A program made the position numbers and the translations under genes. Source: Salsipaludibacter sp963812245 (GTDB taxonomy: Bacteria; Actinomycetota; Nitriliruptoria; Nitriliruptorales; Nitriliruptoraceae). Taken from it: a DNA stretch of 64,000 bases. The first letter of the stretch is position 1; the number at the start of each line of letters is the position of its first letter. Below the pieces are notes generated by a model that made no database searches, was not told the origin of the DNA, and worked only from the letters and a program-made list of their open reading frames with translations. The stretch spans positions 930,001 to 994,000 of the forward strand of contig CAWEUK010000002.1 of the NCBI GenBank assembly GCA_963812245.1, in the 5' to 3' direction. Positions 18,211-26,376 of this stretch are shown piece by piece.

Positions 18211-19041
18211 CTAGCTCGGCGGGCCGATCCAGATCGAGGCGACCAGTGTCACGACCGACAGGCCGATGACGTAGTAGGCGAACCCACGCAGGGTCTCGTT
18301 GGTCACCAGGCGCATCAGGAAGCGCACCGCGAAGTAGCCCGAGACGCCGGCGGTGATCGTGCCGGCCACAACGTCCGCGGGGGTGTAGCCGGTGCCGGCC
18401 AACGCGGCGCTGGACAGGGACGGCAACTGGGCGACGAACGCGCCGGCGATCACCGGCACCGACATCAGGAACGAGAATCGCGCGGCTGCCGACCGCGTCA
18501 GGCCGGTGGTCATGCCGGTGGCGATCGTGGCACCGGAGCGGCTGATGCCGGGAATGATGGCCAGCGCCTGCGACAGGCCCATCGTGATCGCGTTGCGACC
18601 GTCGACCTGGGTGCGTCCGGTGGACTGGCGGGCGGCATAGAGCCGTTCGGCGCCAAGCAGGAAGCCGGCGGTGACCAGCAGCATCACGGCGGCCAGGCGC
18701 GGGTCGTCCAGCAGTTCCTCGAAGGTGCCCTCGAGCAGGAACCCGGTGACGGCCGCAGGGATCGAGGCGACGATGAGCAGGATGAACTCCCGGCGTGCCG
18801 TGGCGATCTGGGCGCGGGAGCGGTCGCCGACGCCCAGCGTGCCCATGCCGATCTCCCACAGGTCGGAGAAGAAGTAGGCCACGACTGCCATCAGCGTGCC
18901 GAAGTGGAGGGCGACGTCGAAGGCCAACGGGCCCGGTTCCAGCCCGAACAGGTAGGGCAGGATCTGGAGGTGGCCCGATGACGACACCGGGAGGAACTCG
19001 GTCAAGCCCTGGATCAGGCCGAGGAGGATGGCGTTCAGCAT
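18211..19041 (-). CDS. uppP: Undecaprenyl-diphosphate phosphatase
   Basis: 276 aa integral membrane protein of the BacA/UppP family that dephosphorylates C55-PP for recycling of the peptidoglycan lipid carrier. The first active-site motif EFLPVSSSGHL spans residues 15-25 and the second, PGISRSGATIATG, lies near 168-180. About eight hydrophobic helices are evident. The family also confers bacitracin tolerance. No strong ribosome binding site precedes the ATG. Downstream it converges with the decarboxylase gene; upstream lie SAF and FmdB genes on the same strand. Confidence 0.96.
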   Translation of the reverse strand: MLNAILLGLIQGLTEFLPVSSSGHLQILPYLFGLEPGPLAFDVALHFGTLMAVVAYFFSDLWEIGMGTLGVGDRSRAQIATARREFILLIVASIPAAVTGFLLEGTFEELLDDPRLAAVMLLVTAGFLLGAERLYAARQSTGRTQVDGRNAITMGLSQALAIIPGISRSGATIATGMTTGLTRSAAARFSFLMSVPVIAGAFVAQLPSLSSAALAGTGYTPADVVAGTITAGVSGYFAVRFLMRLVTNETLRGFAYYVIGLSVVTLVASIWIGPPS

Positions 19042-19234
19042 GGGTGGTGGGCTCGATCAGGCGGGCGGCAGGGCGGCAGGCCGGCACGGGGCATGGCGAC
19101 GCAAGCCTACGAGGACTGGTCACCACGGGCGACGCCCCGGGGTGGTCGGCCAGCCATGCCCGTGGCGTCCGGGCGTTGGTCACGGGCCTGTGGTGGCAGT
19201 GACTCCTGCGAACCCGGGGCAGGTCGGCCATGGG

Positions 19235-19948
19235 TCACGGCGGTGCCAGTGCCAGCGCGATGCCGCCTCGAGCCATGGCGGCCGCGACGTCGGCTGCGAT
19301 GCGGTCGGACACCGCGATCCACAGCCAGTCCTGGTCGGTGGTCAGCACACGTGCCGGGCCCAGTCGGCCGGCAGTGCCGTCGAGGGCAGTGGCAAGGATC
19401 TCCAACCCGGCGTGGGCGGGCAGGGGTGGCAGGTCGTCGGGAATCGCCAGTGCCACTTCGCCCGGCTCCAGCAGTGCGTCGATGCCGGTGGCCAGGTGAC
19501 GTGACGTCACGACCTCGCCGACGCCGATGTCGCGGGCCAGCATGCCATCGGGTGGGGTCGCCACGGCGTCTGCGGGAACGAGGCCCCGGGGTCGCGCGGC
19601 GAACTCGGCAGACACAGGTGATCCGGCCACGGCATCGGTCGTGGCGACGACCACCTGCTCGATCGGCCCCCACGCGGTCGTCGTCGTGCGCTGCACGATC
19701 CCGAAGACCACCAGGCCCAGTACCGCCATCCCGCCGAGCAGTCGCATGCGGGCCGGCAGCCGCCACCAGCCCTCGACGGCGGCATCCAGCGGCCGGGGGA
19801 GTGCCGGGAGGGGGCCACGCAGCAGCGCCGTCGGGGCGCGCGGCACGGACCGTCGCCGCGGGAGCCGTGCACGACCGAGGCGACGAAGCGGTCCGGCGGA
19901 ATCGACCTGGGACGACGCGCGGCTGGTGGAGGGCAGGTGGGTGGCCAT
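19235..19948 (-). CDS. SAF-domain membrane protein (CpaB-like)
   Basis: 237 aa. A basic, Pro/Arg-rich cytoplasmic N-terminus (1-68), one transmembrane helix (about 70-87) and an extracytoplasmic SAF domain (about 95-165; motifs DAVATPPDGMLARDIGVGEVV and GEVALAIPDD) with a C-terminal tail. The SAF fold occurs in the pilus assembly protein CpaB/RcpC. Actinobacteria often encode such a stand-alone protein next to an FmdB zinc ribbon gene, as here (82 bp away, same strand). Its role is not established. No flp/cpa pilus genes are in the window. Confidence 0.8.
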   Translation of the reverse strand: MATHLPSTSRASSQVDSAGPLRRLGRARLPRRRSVPRAPTALLRGPLPALPRPLDAAVEGWWRLPARMRLLGGMAVLGLVVFGIVQRTTTTAWGPIEQVVVATTDAVAGSPVSAEFAARPRGLVPADAVATPPDGMLARDIGVGEVVTSRHLATGIDALLEPGEVALAIPDDLPPLPAHAGLEILATALDGTAGRLGPARVLTTDQDWLWIAVSDRIAADVAAAMARGGIALALAPP

Positions 19949-20030
19949 GGCCCCAGTTGACAGGAGTCACCGCGGGCCCGGCGGCTGCGTTGTCCGGCCT
20001 GTGGACTGCGCTGCAGTCAACGCACTTCGT

Positions 20031-20435
20031 TCAGGCAGACTTGGCGGTGTCGGACGTCGTGGACGACGGCTTCGAGCTGGCGGTGTCGGACGTCGACGTG
20101 CCGGACTTCGATGGCTTGTCGGAGGACTTCGAGGCGGTGGACTCGGAGCCGTTCGTCGATGTCGAGTCGGCCCCTGCAGTCTTGGTGTCGCGGTCGGACG
20201 AGCCGCCCTCACCCGAGCTCTCCTCGCCGGACGACGTGGACCCGCTGGAACCGCCCGTCTTGGCATAGTCCTTGATGTGCCAGCCGGAGCCCTTGAAGAT
20301 GATGCCCGCGGCCGAGAAGACCTTGCGCAGGCTGCCCTCGCACGAGGGGCACACGGTCAGCGCGTCGTCGGAGAAGGACTGCACGATGTCGAAGTGGTTG
20401 CCGCAGTCCTTGCAGGCGTACTCGTAGGTCGGCAT
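20031..20435 (-). CDS. FmdB-family zinc ribbon protein with Ser/Thr-rich tail
   Basis: 134 aa. The first 56 residues are a complete FmdB/CxxC_CXXC_SSSS zinc ribbon: YEYACKDCGNHF (C8, C11), VCPSCEG (second CxxC) and FKGSGWHIKDY. The rest (57-134) is a low-complexity tail of Ser, Thr, Gly, Asp and Lys, longer than the compact family core. Such proteins are regulators or cofactor-related factors of unclear mechanism. AGGAGG precedes the ATG at 7 nt. It lies upstream of the SAF gene and is probably co-transcribed. Confidence 0.9.
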   Translation of the reverse strand: MPTYEYACKDCGNHFDIVQSFSDDALTVCPSCEGSLRKVFSAAGIIFKGSGWHIKDYAKTGGSSGSTSSGEESSGEGGSSDRDTKTAGADSTSTNGSESTASKSSDKPSKSGTSTSDTASSKPSSTTSDTAKSA

Positions 20436-20567
20436 GGCTGGTCCTCCTGAATTGCTGCCGGTTGTGTCACACAGGCACCCGGTTTCACGGGGCGGTGACG
20501 GGCCAAATGGTATCCGACGGCTGCCCATCCGGTCAGGAACAGCACAGTGTCGCGGCAGCCGTTGGGG

Positions 20568-21173
20568 TCAGGCGTCGCGCAGGTGCGAGCGTGCGCCGGT
20601 GTGGTGCACGCCTCGATCGGTCACCACCACGTCGAGCAGTTCGTCGTGGGGTTCGCGCGGCACGCGTGTCACGAGCTGGCCGGTGTGGGCGACGCCGACC
20701 CGCACGGTGTCGCCGGGCAGGAGTGCCAGCAGTCGGTCGTAGTGGCCACCACCTCGTCCGAGCCGTCCGCCGTCCAGGTCGAATGCCACCCCCGGCAGGA
20801 TGACGACGTCGACCTCGTCGACCGGTACTGACCCACTGGCCGGTTCGGGGATGCCATGGTGGCCGGCGATCAGGAGGCCGGGGTCACCCGAGGGCGCCAG
20901 GTGGATGCGGTCGTCGACCATGCGTGGCAGCAGGGTGCGAATGCCACGCTCCTCCATGGCCGCCAGCGCGGACGCCGGGTCCAGTTCGTGGCCCGTGGCC
21001 CGGTACAACGCCGCCGTGTGGGCCCGGCGCACACTGCCCAGTGTCAGCAACCGTTCGCACACCCGTCGCGACGCCCCCATGTGGACCTCGGGGTCGAGTT
21101 GGCGGGACATGCGAACGACCGAGTCCCGCAGTCGCTCCTTGGCGCGACGCACGTCGTCCTCGTCGGTGGCCAT
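20568..21173 (-). CDS. 5-formyltetrahydrofolate cyclo-ligase
   Basis: 201 aa, the normal length of the MTHFS family, which converts 5-formyl-THF to 5,10-methenyl-THF using ATP. The signature GRGGGHYDRLLALL (about 147-160), preceded by DVVILPGVAFD, is diagnostic. ATG at 21173 (GGAGG 4 nt upstream) gives the family N-terminus; the open frame extends 150 bp further but overlaps the promoter region of galU. Divergent from galU, the usual actinobacterial order. Confidence 0.94.
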   Translation of the reverse strand: MATDEDDVRRAKERLRDSVVRMSRQLDPEVHMGASRRVCERLLTLGSVRRAHTAALYRATGHELDPASALAAMEERGIRTLLPRMVDDRIHLAPSGDPGLLIAGHHGIPEPASGSVPVDEVDVVILPGVAFDLDGGRLGRGGGHYDRLLALLPGDTVRVGVAHTGQLVTRVPREPHDELLDVVVTDRGVHHTGARSHLRDA

Positions 21174-21300
21174 CTCGCCTCCATTGCCTCCCGGATGGCA
21201 CCGGGATGCAGCCATGACACAAAGTAGGCTGGCCGGTGGAGCGGCGTGAAACACCATGCGCTGCCAGCCACCAGTCCGCCATGCCGAACCAGGAGCACCC

Positions 21301-22209
21301 ATGACCACGCGCAAGGCCGTCATTCCCGCGGCTGGCTACGGAACCCGGTTCCTGCCAGCCACGAAGGCCGTGCCAAAGGAGATGTTGCCGATCGTGGATC
21401 GCCCAACGATCGAATACATCGTTCGCGAGTGTGCTCGCTCCGGTCTCGACGACGTCCTGCTGGTCACGGCCGCCGGCAAGGACGCCATCCAGGACCACTT
21501 CGACCGTGCCCTCGAACTCGAATCCGCGCTGGCCGCCAAGGGCAAGCAGGACCTGCTCGACGAGGTGGTGGCGCTCGCGGACCTGGCCAGCATCCACACC
21601 GTGCGCCAGGGCGAACAGCTTGGCTTGGGGCATGCAGTCGCCCAGGCCAGGGAGCATGTCGGCGGCGAGTCGTTCGCCGTCCTGCTGGGCGACGACATCG
21701 TCGATCCCGACGACGACCTGCTCGTTCGGATGGTGGCCGCGCACGAGGACACGGGCCTGGCCGTCGTCGCACTGATGGAGGTGGCCGACTCCGAGGTGGA
21801 CAAGTACGGCATCGCGGCCGTCGAGGACGAGCATCCCGACGACGGGGTGTTCCGCATCACCAGCCTGGTCGAGAAGCCCGCGCTGGCCGACGCGCCCTCC
21901 AACCTCGCCGTCATCGGTCGCTACGTCCTTCCTCCCAGCATCTTCGATGCCCTGGACGCCACGACCCGCGGGGCCGGGGGCGAGATCCAGTTGACCGACG
22001 CACTGCAGGCCCAGGCTGCCGAGACCCCGATCGTGGGGATCCGCCTGGACGGCGTGCGCCACGATGCCGGCGACAAGTTGGGCTTCCTGAAGGCAACCCT
22101 GGACTTTGCATTGCGCGACGACGAACTGGCGGGTCCGTTGGCCGCGCACCTGCGCGAGCTCGTGGCGTCGGAACGACTTGCCGGTGACGAGTCCTCGGAG
22201 GTGAACTGA
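21301..22209 (+). CDS. galU: UTP--glucose-1-phosphate uridylyltransferase
   Basis: 302 aa. Nucleotidyltransferase that makes UDP-glucose for cell envelope glycans. The N-terminal loop AAGYGTRFLPATKAVPKEML (residues 10-29) is the classic signature; LLGDDIVD binds the metal and VEKP is conserved. ATG at 21301 with AGGAG 5 nt upstream is preferred over the ATG at 21256. The stop overlaps the moeA start (TGATG), so translation of the two is coupled, followed by moaC: a tight galU-moeA-moaC operon. Confidence 0.96.
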   Translation: MTTRKAVIPAAGYGTRFLPATKAVPKEMLPIVDRPTIEYIVRECARSGLDDVLLVTAAGKDAIQDHFDRALELESALAAKGKQDLLDEVVALADLASIHTVRQGEQLGLGHAVAQAREHVGGESFAVLLGDDIVDPDDDLLVRMVAAHEDTGLAVVALMEVADSEVDKYGIAAVEDEHPDDGVFRITSLVEKPALADAPSNLAVIGRYVLPPSIFDALDATTRGAGGEIQLTDALQAQAAETPIVGIRLDGVRHDAGDKLGFLKATLDFALRDDELAGPLAAHLRELVASERLAGDESSEVN

Positions 22210-23483
22210 TGAGCGCCTTCGTCGGCGATGGCCGGACCCAACTGGTCGAACCCAGCCAGCTTCGTTCGGTGGATCGCCAGCGCCAGTTGGTCATCCGGGC
22301 CCTGCCGGCTCCCCGCAAGGTCCAGGTGGCGACCGGCGATGCCCGCGACCTCGTCCTGGCCAGCGACGTCAGCGCCGGGACGGACCTCCCCGCCTTCACC
22401 AACTCGGCGATGGACGGGTGGGCCGTGCGCGCCGATGACGTGGCCGACGCGAGCGGCGATGCGCCCGTCAGCCTGCGCGATGGCGGCAGCGTCCATGCCG
22501 GTCCCTCGGCCGACCAGGCCGCCGCCACGACGGTGACCCCGGGAACGACCGTCGCCGTCATGACCGGGGCGCCGCTGCCCGACGGGGCCGACGCGGTCGT
22601 GCCCGTCGAGCACACCACGGCGGGCACCGACGGGCAGATCGCGATCCACGTGGCCGTCGCCGCCGGAGCCCACGTGCGTCGCGCCGGCGAGGAGCTGGCC
22701 GCAGGCCGCGTGCTGCTGCGTGCCGGGCATCGCGTGACGGCCGCCGACATCGGGGTGCTGGTCGCCACCGGGGTCGACCAGGTCACCGCGATGGCCCGGC
22801 CGCGTGTCGGGATCCTGACGACGGGTGACGAACTGGTGCCGTCCGGACAGCAGTTGGCACCCGGACAGATCCACGACAGCAACGGCCCGATGTTGGCCGC
22901 GATGATCGCCGACGCCGGCGCGGAGCCGGTTCGACGGGGTCCCGTTCCCGACACGTTGCAGGCGCTCACGCGAGCGCTGGAGGACATCGTCGACGAGGTC
23001 GACGTCGTGATCATGTCCGGAGGCGTGTCGGCCGGCGCACGTGACCACGTGGCCGAGGCGATCCAGGCCCTGGGCCAGGTCGAGCGGACGAAGCTGGCGA
23101 TGCGTCCCGGCATGCCCCAGGCACTCGGACGGATCGGCTCGACCACCGTGATCGGGCTGCCGGGCAACCCGGTCTCGACGTTCGTGTCCTTCGAGGTGCT
23201 GGTGCGACCTGCGCTGCGCCTGCTGGCCGGGCGCAAGGACATCCTGCGGCCGTCGGTCACGGGTGTGCTCGACGAGGCCATCACGTCGCCGGAGGGCAAG
23301 GCCGAGTTCGTCCGGGTGCGACTGGATCGTCGCAAGGGGACCTGGCATGCCACGCTCGCAGGGGGACAGGGAAGCCACATGATCGGGGCGCTGTCGCGGG
23401 CCGATGCGCTGGCCGAGGTGCCCGTCGACGTGACCGAGGTGGCAGCCGGTGACTCGGTGCGCCTGCACCTGCTGGTGTCGTGA
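22209..23483 (+). CDS. moeA: Molybdopterin molybdenumtransferase MoeA / gephyrin-like (Glp-like) protein
   Basis: 424 aa. All MoeA domains are present: domain III/I with NSAMDGWAVRADDV, TTGDELVPSG, the MPT-binding loop SGGVSAGARDHV (S270-V281) and GLPGNPVSTF, then the C-terminal beta barrel. MoeA inserts molybdate into adenylylated molybdopterin. In Corynebacterium a MoeA paralogue in this genomic setting, Glp, acts instead as an FtsZ partner with the membrane receptor GlpR; a similar membrane gene occurs 0.8 kb downstream here. The sequence does not tell whether this copy works in Moco synthesis, division or both. Start and stop overlap galU and moaC. Confidence 0.93.
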   Translation: MSAFVGDGRTQLVEPSQLRSVDRQRQLVIRALPAPRKVQVATGDARDLVLASDVSAGTDLPAFTNSAMDGWAVRADDVADASGDAPVSLRDGGSVHAGPSADQAAATTVTPGTTVAVMTGAPLPDGADAVVPVEHTTAGTDGQIAIHVAVAAGAHVRRAGEELAAGRVLLRAGHRVTAADIGVLVATGVDQVTAMARPRVGILTTGDELVPSGQQLAPGQIHDSNGPMLAAMIADAGAEPVRRGPVPDTLQALTRALEDIVDEVDVVIMSGGVSAGARDHVAEAIQALGQVERTKLAMRPGMPQALGRIGSTTVIGLPGNPVSTFVSFEVLVRPALRLLAGRKDILRPSVTGVLDEAITSPEGKAEFVRVRLDRRKGTWHATLAGGQGSHMIGALSRADALAEVPVDVTEVAAGDSVRLHLLVS

Positions 23484-24001
23484 TCACCGACGGCGACGAT
23501 GGCGGTCGGGACGGCGCTCGTTCGGACGGCCTGACCCACCTCGACGAATCCGGCCATGCCCGCATGGTCGAGGTCGGGGCCAAGTCGATCACCGCCCGCG
23601 TCGCGGTTGCCCGGGCAACCGTCGAGATGGCACCGGCCACGGCCGCACGTGTGGCCGGGGGCGACCTCCCCAAGGGCGATGCCTTGCCACTGGTGCGGCT
23701 GGCCGGCATCCAGGCCGCCAAACTGACACCACAACTGATCCCGTTGTGCCACCAGGTGGCGGTGACCTCGGTCGAGGTCGACGTCGACGTCGACGCGGCG
23801 GCAGGTCGGGCCAACATCGTTGCGACGGCGCGGGCCGTGGATCGCACCGGGGTGGAGATGGAGGCGATGACGGCAGCCAGCGTCGCCGCGCTGGCCCTCT
23901 ACGACATGGTCAAGGCCGTGCAGCGAGATGTCCGGGTCACCGAGGTTGCGCTGGTCAGCAAGTCCGGCGGCCGGTCGGGGGACTGGCACGTCGAGCGGTG
24001 A
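23480..24001 (+). CDS. moaC: Cyclic pyranopterin monophosphate synthase
   Basis: 173 aa. MoaC catalyses the second half of cyclic pyranopterin monophosphate formation in molybdenum cofactor synthesis. Diagnostic motifs: KGDALPLVRLAGIQAAK, LIPLCHQV and GVEMEAMTAASVAALALYDM. The GTG start at 23480 overlaps the moeA stop (GTGA). The first 20 residues are a Gly/Asp-rich extension. Linkage to moeA supports a genuine Moco role for at least part of the operon. Confidence 0.95.
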   Translation: MITDGDDGGRDGARSDGLTHLDESGHARMVEVGAKSITARVAVARATVEMAPATAARVAGGDLPKGDALPLVRLAGIQAAKLTPQLIPLCHQVAVTSVEVDVDVDAAAGRANIVATARAVDRTGVEMEAMTAASVAALALYDMVKAVQRDVRVTEVALVSKSGGRSGDWHVER

Positions 24002-24310
24002 TTCGGCAGGGCGCGCTGCCGGCAGGGTGGCCCGTGATGGCCGAGGCGCTGTTGGCAGGGGGGCCCGTGACGGGCCAAGTGGGGTGTGGGGTCGGTGTCG
24101 CCTCGACGGCCGTGGTCGTGTGGACGGGGGGTCGCGTGCGGTCGTGGGGAGCGTGTCTGGCACCATCGCCACATGTTGGCCAAGTCGTCGAGACAGGTGC
24201 TTTCGTTTTGCTGTGCCACGGGCTATGTTCGGGGAAGCCGACGGGTGTAGTTCCATGGATGTAGTTTCCCACGACAAACCCGGCTGGCCTTGCCGAGACG
24301 GTGGTGACGC
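24002..24310. other. Intergenic region between moaC and the GlpR/SepX-like gene
   Basis: About 309 bp, G-rich at first and AT-richer near 24195-24230. No gene is evident; it probably contains the promoter of the downstream membrane protein gene. Confidence 0.4.
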
Positions 24311-24922
24311 ATGACGCCGACACAGGTGGTGACCCTCGGACTGCTGGCGGTGGCGTGGTTGGCCATCGCCTTCCCGTTGGCAATGCGGACCAGGTCCGAA
24401 TCGCTCGCGGGCACCGTCACCGGGTTCCACCAGGCAATGTCCGTCCTTGATCCAGAAATGAAGGCGCCGACCGTGTCCGCAGCCTCCCAGCATCTCGCGA
24501 CATCGCGGCGCCAGTCGTCGAACCTGTCGCTGCTTCGTCGCCTCTTCGCCGTCGCCGTCGGATCGACCCTCGTGCTCGCCCTGGCGGCCCTGGCGTGGGG
24601 CACCGTGTTCGTGCCCCTGTTCGTCCTCTCGCTGGTCGCGACCGGCGCATTCGTGTCGCTGCTGCGCCGGCGCAAGATCGAGCAGGACCGAGCCCGCGCC
24701 GTCATCACCTCGATCCGTGACCATGCCGAGCTGGCGCCGGCACCCATCCGACAGCGCTCGTCACTGCCGTCCGCGGTTGGACAGGGCTACGCCCCCCGTG
24801 ACCTCGGCAGCACCTCGATGGACAGCCAGCGCGGTGACGCCCAGGCCTCCCGCAGCGACGTCCGGGTCCTGGCCGGACAGCAGCGCATCCAGGCCTACCA
24901 GGGCTTCGACGTCCTGAACTGA
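24311..24922 (+). CDS. GlpR/SepX-like actinobacterial membrane protein (putative divisome factor)
   Basis: 203 aa, not a database-named family I can confirm from sequence alone. One N-terminal transmembrane helix (about 5-24) with the pattern W16...P22..R26, then a motif GFHQAM.VL (38-46), a short cytoplasmic linker, two adjacent helices (78-97 and 99-118) and a polar C-terminal tail with VLAGQQRIQAYQG. This topology and the W-P-R / F..AM..L pattern match GlpR of Corynebacterium and SepX of Streptomyces, actinobacterial divisome membrane proteins encoded near a moeA/glp gene. Here it follows galU-moeA-moaC. The homology is inferred from pattern and context, not from an alignment. Confidence 0.6.
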   Translation: MTPTQVVTLGLLAVAWLAIAFPLAMRTRSESLAGTVTGFHQAMSVLDPEMKAPTVSAASQHLATSRRQSSNLSLLRRLFAVAVGSTLVLALAALAWGTVFVPLFVLSLVATGAFVSLLRRRKIEQDRARAVITSIRDHAELAPAPIRQRSSLPSAVGQGYAPRDLGSTSMDSQRGDAQASRSDVRVLAGQQRIQAYQGFDVLN

Positions 24923-25014
24923 CAGCCACGGCGCGGCGGTCCGCCCGGCCCACTCCCAGTGGCTACCCTGAGCGCCTGCCCGATCCAGCACCGTTCGATC
25001 GGACCAAACCCCGC

Positions 25015-25088
25015 GGGGGTGTAGCTCAGTTCGGCAGAGCACTTCGTTCGCAACGAAGGGGCCGTCGGTTCAAATCCGATCACCTCCA
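25015..25088 (+). tRNA. tRNA-Ala (anticodon CGC)
   Basis: 74 nt fold as a full cloverleaf: acceptor GGGGGTG/CACCTCC with the G3:U70 pair that identifies alanine tRNAs, D-stem GCTC/GAGC, anticodon stem CTTCG/CGAAG with loop TTCGCAA (anticodon CGC, reading GCG), T-arm GTCGG-TTCAAAT-CCGAT and discriminator A. The 3' CCA is not encoded. A strong hairpin follows 10 bp downstream. Confidence 0.96.
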
Positions 25089-25097
25089 CCGCACCCG

Positions 25098-25128
25098 ACC
25101 CGCCCTGTGCAACGCATGCAGGGCGGGT
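25098..25128 (+). terminator. Rho-independent-type terminator of tRNA-Ala
   Basis: ACCCGCCCTG (25098-25107) pairs perfectly with CAGGGCGGGT (25119-25128) across an 11-nt loop, followed by TCGTCGTC rather than a T-run. It sits immediately 3' of the tRNA. Confidence 0.75.
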
Positions 25129-25188
25129 TCGTCGTCGGCACGATGGTCGCCGACGTCCACCGACGTCCACCACTGACAGGCCACGACA

Positions 25189-26148
25189 ATGGGCAGGCTC
25201 GCGCAACTGGACCAGTGGTTCCGCCGCAGCGGTGCCACCCTGCCGATGGCCGATCCGCGCCCGTCGCACGGGGCCGAGATGGAGGGGTGGTTCTGGCGGG
25301 TGACCGACAGCCGGTCGGGCCGCGTCGTGGTCGTGCTCTGCGGCGTCAATCGGCATCCCGACGGTGACTGGGCCACCGTGGCGGTCGCGGCCGAACCCGG
25401 TGGATTCGTCCGCCAGGCCGTGCTGTCCGATGCCCACGGTGACACCGACACCTACCGGGTGGAGGCGGGTGATGGGGCCTTCCGCGCCAGTGCGTCACGT
25501 GTGCAGGTGGACCTGGGGCCCGATGCCCGTGTCGACCTGTCGCTGGAGCGACCCGTCGAGTGGCCACGCGCCCTGGGGGGCGGCGGCGTCTTCTCGGCAC
25601 TGCCGTTCCTGGGCCAGTACTGGCACCCGCACCTGCTGGGTGGCGCAGCCAGCGGGACGGTGACCGTCGGGGACGAGACCTGGCAGTTCGACGATGCCCA
25701 GGTGTATGCCGAGAAGAACTGGGGTGCCGGCTTCCCCGCGCACTGGTGGTGGGGACAGGCCCAGGGGTTCGACCGCGATGACGTGTGCGTCGCGTTCTCG
25801 GGTGGCGTGCTGACCGCCGGGCCGCTCGCGGTGACGGTCGGGGGCGTCGTCGTCCGCGTCGGGGCGCACGTCCTGCGTCTCACGCCGCCGACTGCGCGGG
25901 TCCACAGCGAGACCGACGGGCGCACCTGGCGCGTGCATGCCCGGGGACTGGGGACGCAGGTCGACATCGTGGCGACGGGCACCGGGTCGCCACACGTCCT
26001 GCCGGTGCCGCTGCCCGCCGAGCGGCGCAACGTCGACACCGACTTCGAGTACCTGCTCGGCCATCTCGAACTGACGGTTCGGGGCCGTGTCGACTACCAC
26101 GGGACCACCGAGTTCGCCGGACTCGAAGTCGGCCATCGCCCCACCTGA
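25189..26148 (+). CDS. Tocopherol-cyclase-like protein
   Basis: 319 aa. The pattern HGAEMEGWFWRVTD near the N-terminus and YAEKNWGAGFPAHWWWGQAQGF in the middle (about 172-193) belong to the tocopherol cyclase family (PF14249), whose lipocalin-like barrel cyclises plastoquinol-type substrates in plants. Bacterial members occur outside tocopherol producers, so the substrate here is unknown; no prenyltransferase or quinone methyltransferase accompanies it. There is no signal peptide. ATG at 25189 with only a weak GACAGG upstream. The frame is intact. Confidence 0.78.
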   Translation: MGRLAQLDQWFRRSGATLPMADPRPSHGAEMEGWFWRVTDSRSGRVVVVLCGVNRHPDGDWATVAVAAEPGGFVRQAVLSDAHGDTDTYRVEAGDGAFRASASRVQVDLGPDARVDLSLERPVEWPRALGGGGVFSALPFLGQYWHPHLLGGAASGTVTVGDETWQFDDAQVYAEKNWGAGFPAHWWWGQAQGFDRDDVCVAFSGGVLTAGPLAVTVGGVVVRVGAHVLRLTPPTARVHSETDGRTWRVHARGLGTQVDIVATGTGSPHVLPVPLPAERRNVDTDFEYLLGHLELTVRGRVDYHGTTEFAGLEVGHRPT

Positions 26149-26376
26149 GGACGGGGGTGCGGCGCCGAATCGCGTCGCGCCACAGCCGATCCTGAGTGCT
26201 TCCCTGCCACGTGAGTGGGCCAGACCTGGGCGGTGTCGGGGCCAGACCCTTGCCGGGTCACGCCAAGACCCGGGTCGGGATCTCGTGCAACCTGCGTGGA
26301 TCACTGGCATCGGCGCAGCGCCTCTGCGACCATGGCGGCGACGGCGCCCCCGCCACGCCCCTGCCAGGAGACGATG

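Noticed and set aside
21911..24724. A 937-codon open frame on the minus strand
   Set aside because: It is antisense to galU, moeA, moaC and the GlpR-like gene, all with clear motifs; it has no homology-like pattern.
25015..26148. Integrated element at tRNA-Ala
   Set aside because: No integrase, no direct repeat of the tRNA end and no mobility gene were found downstream within the window; only the position is suggestive.
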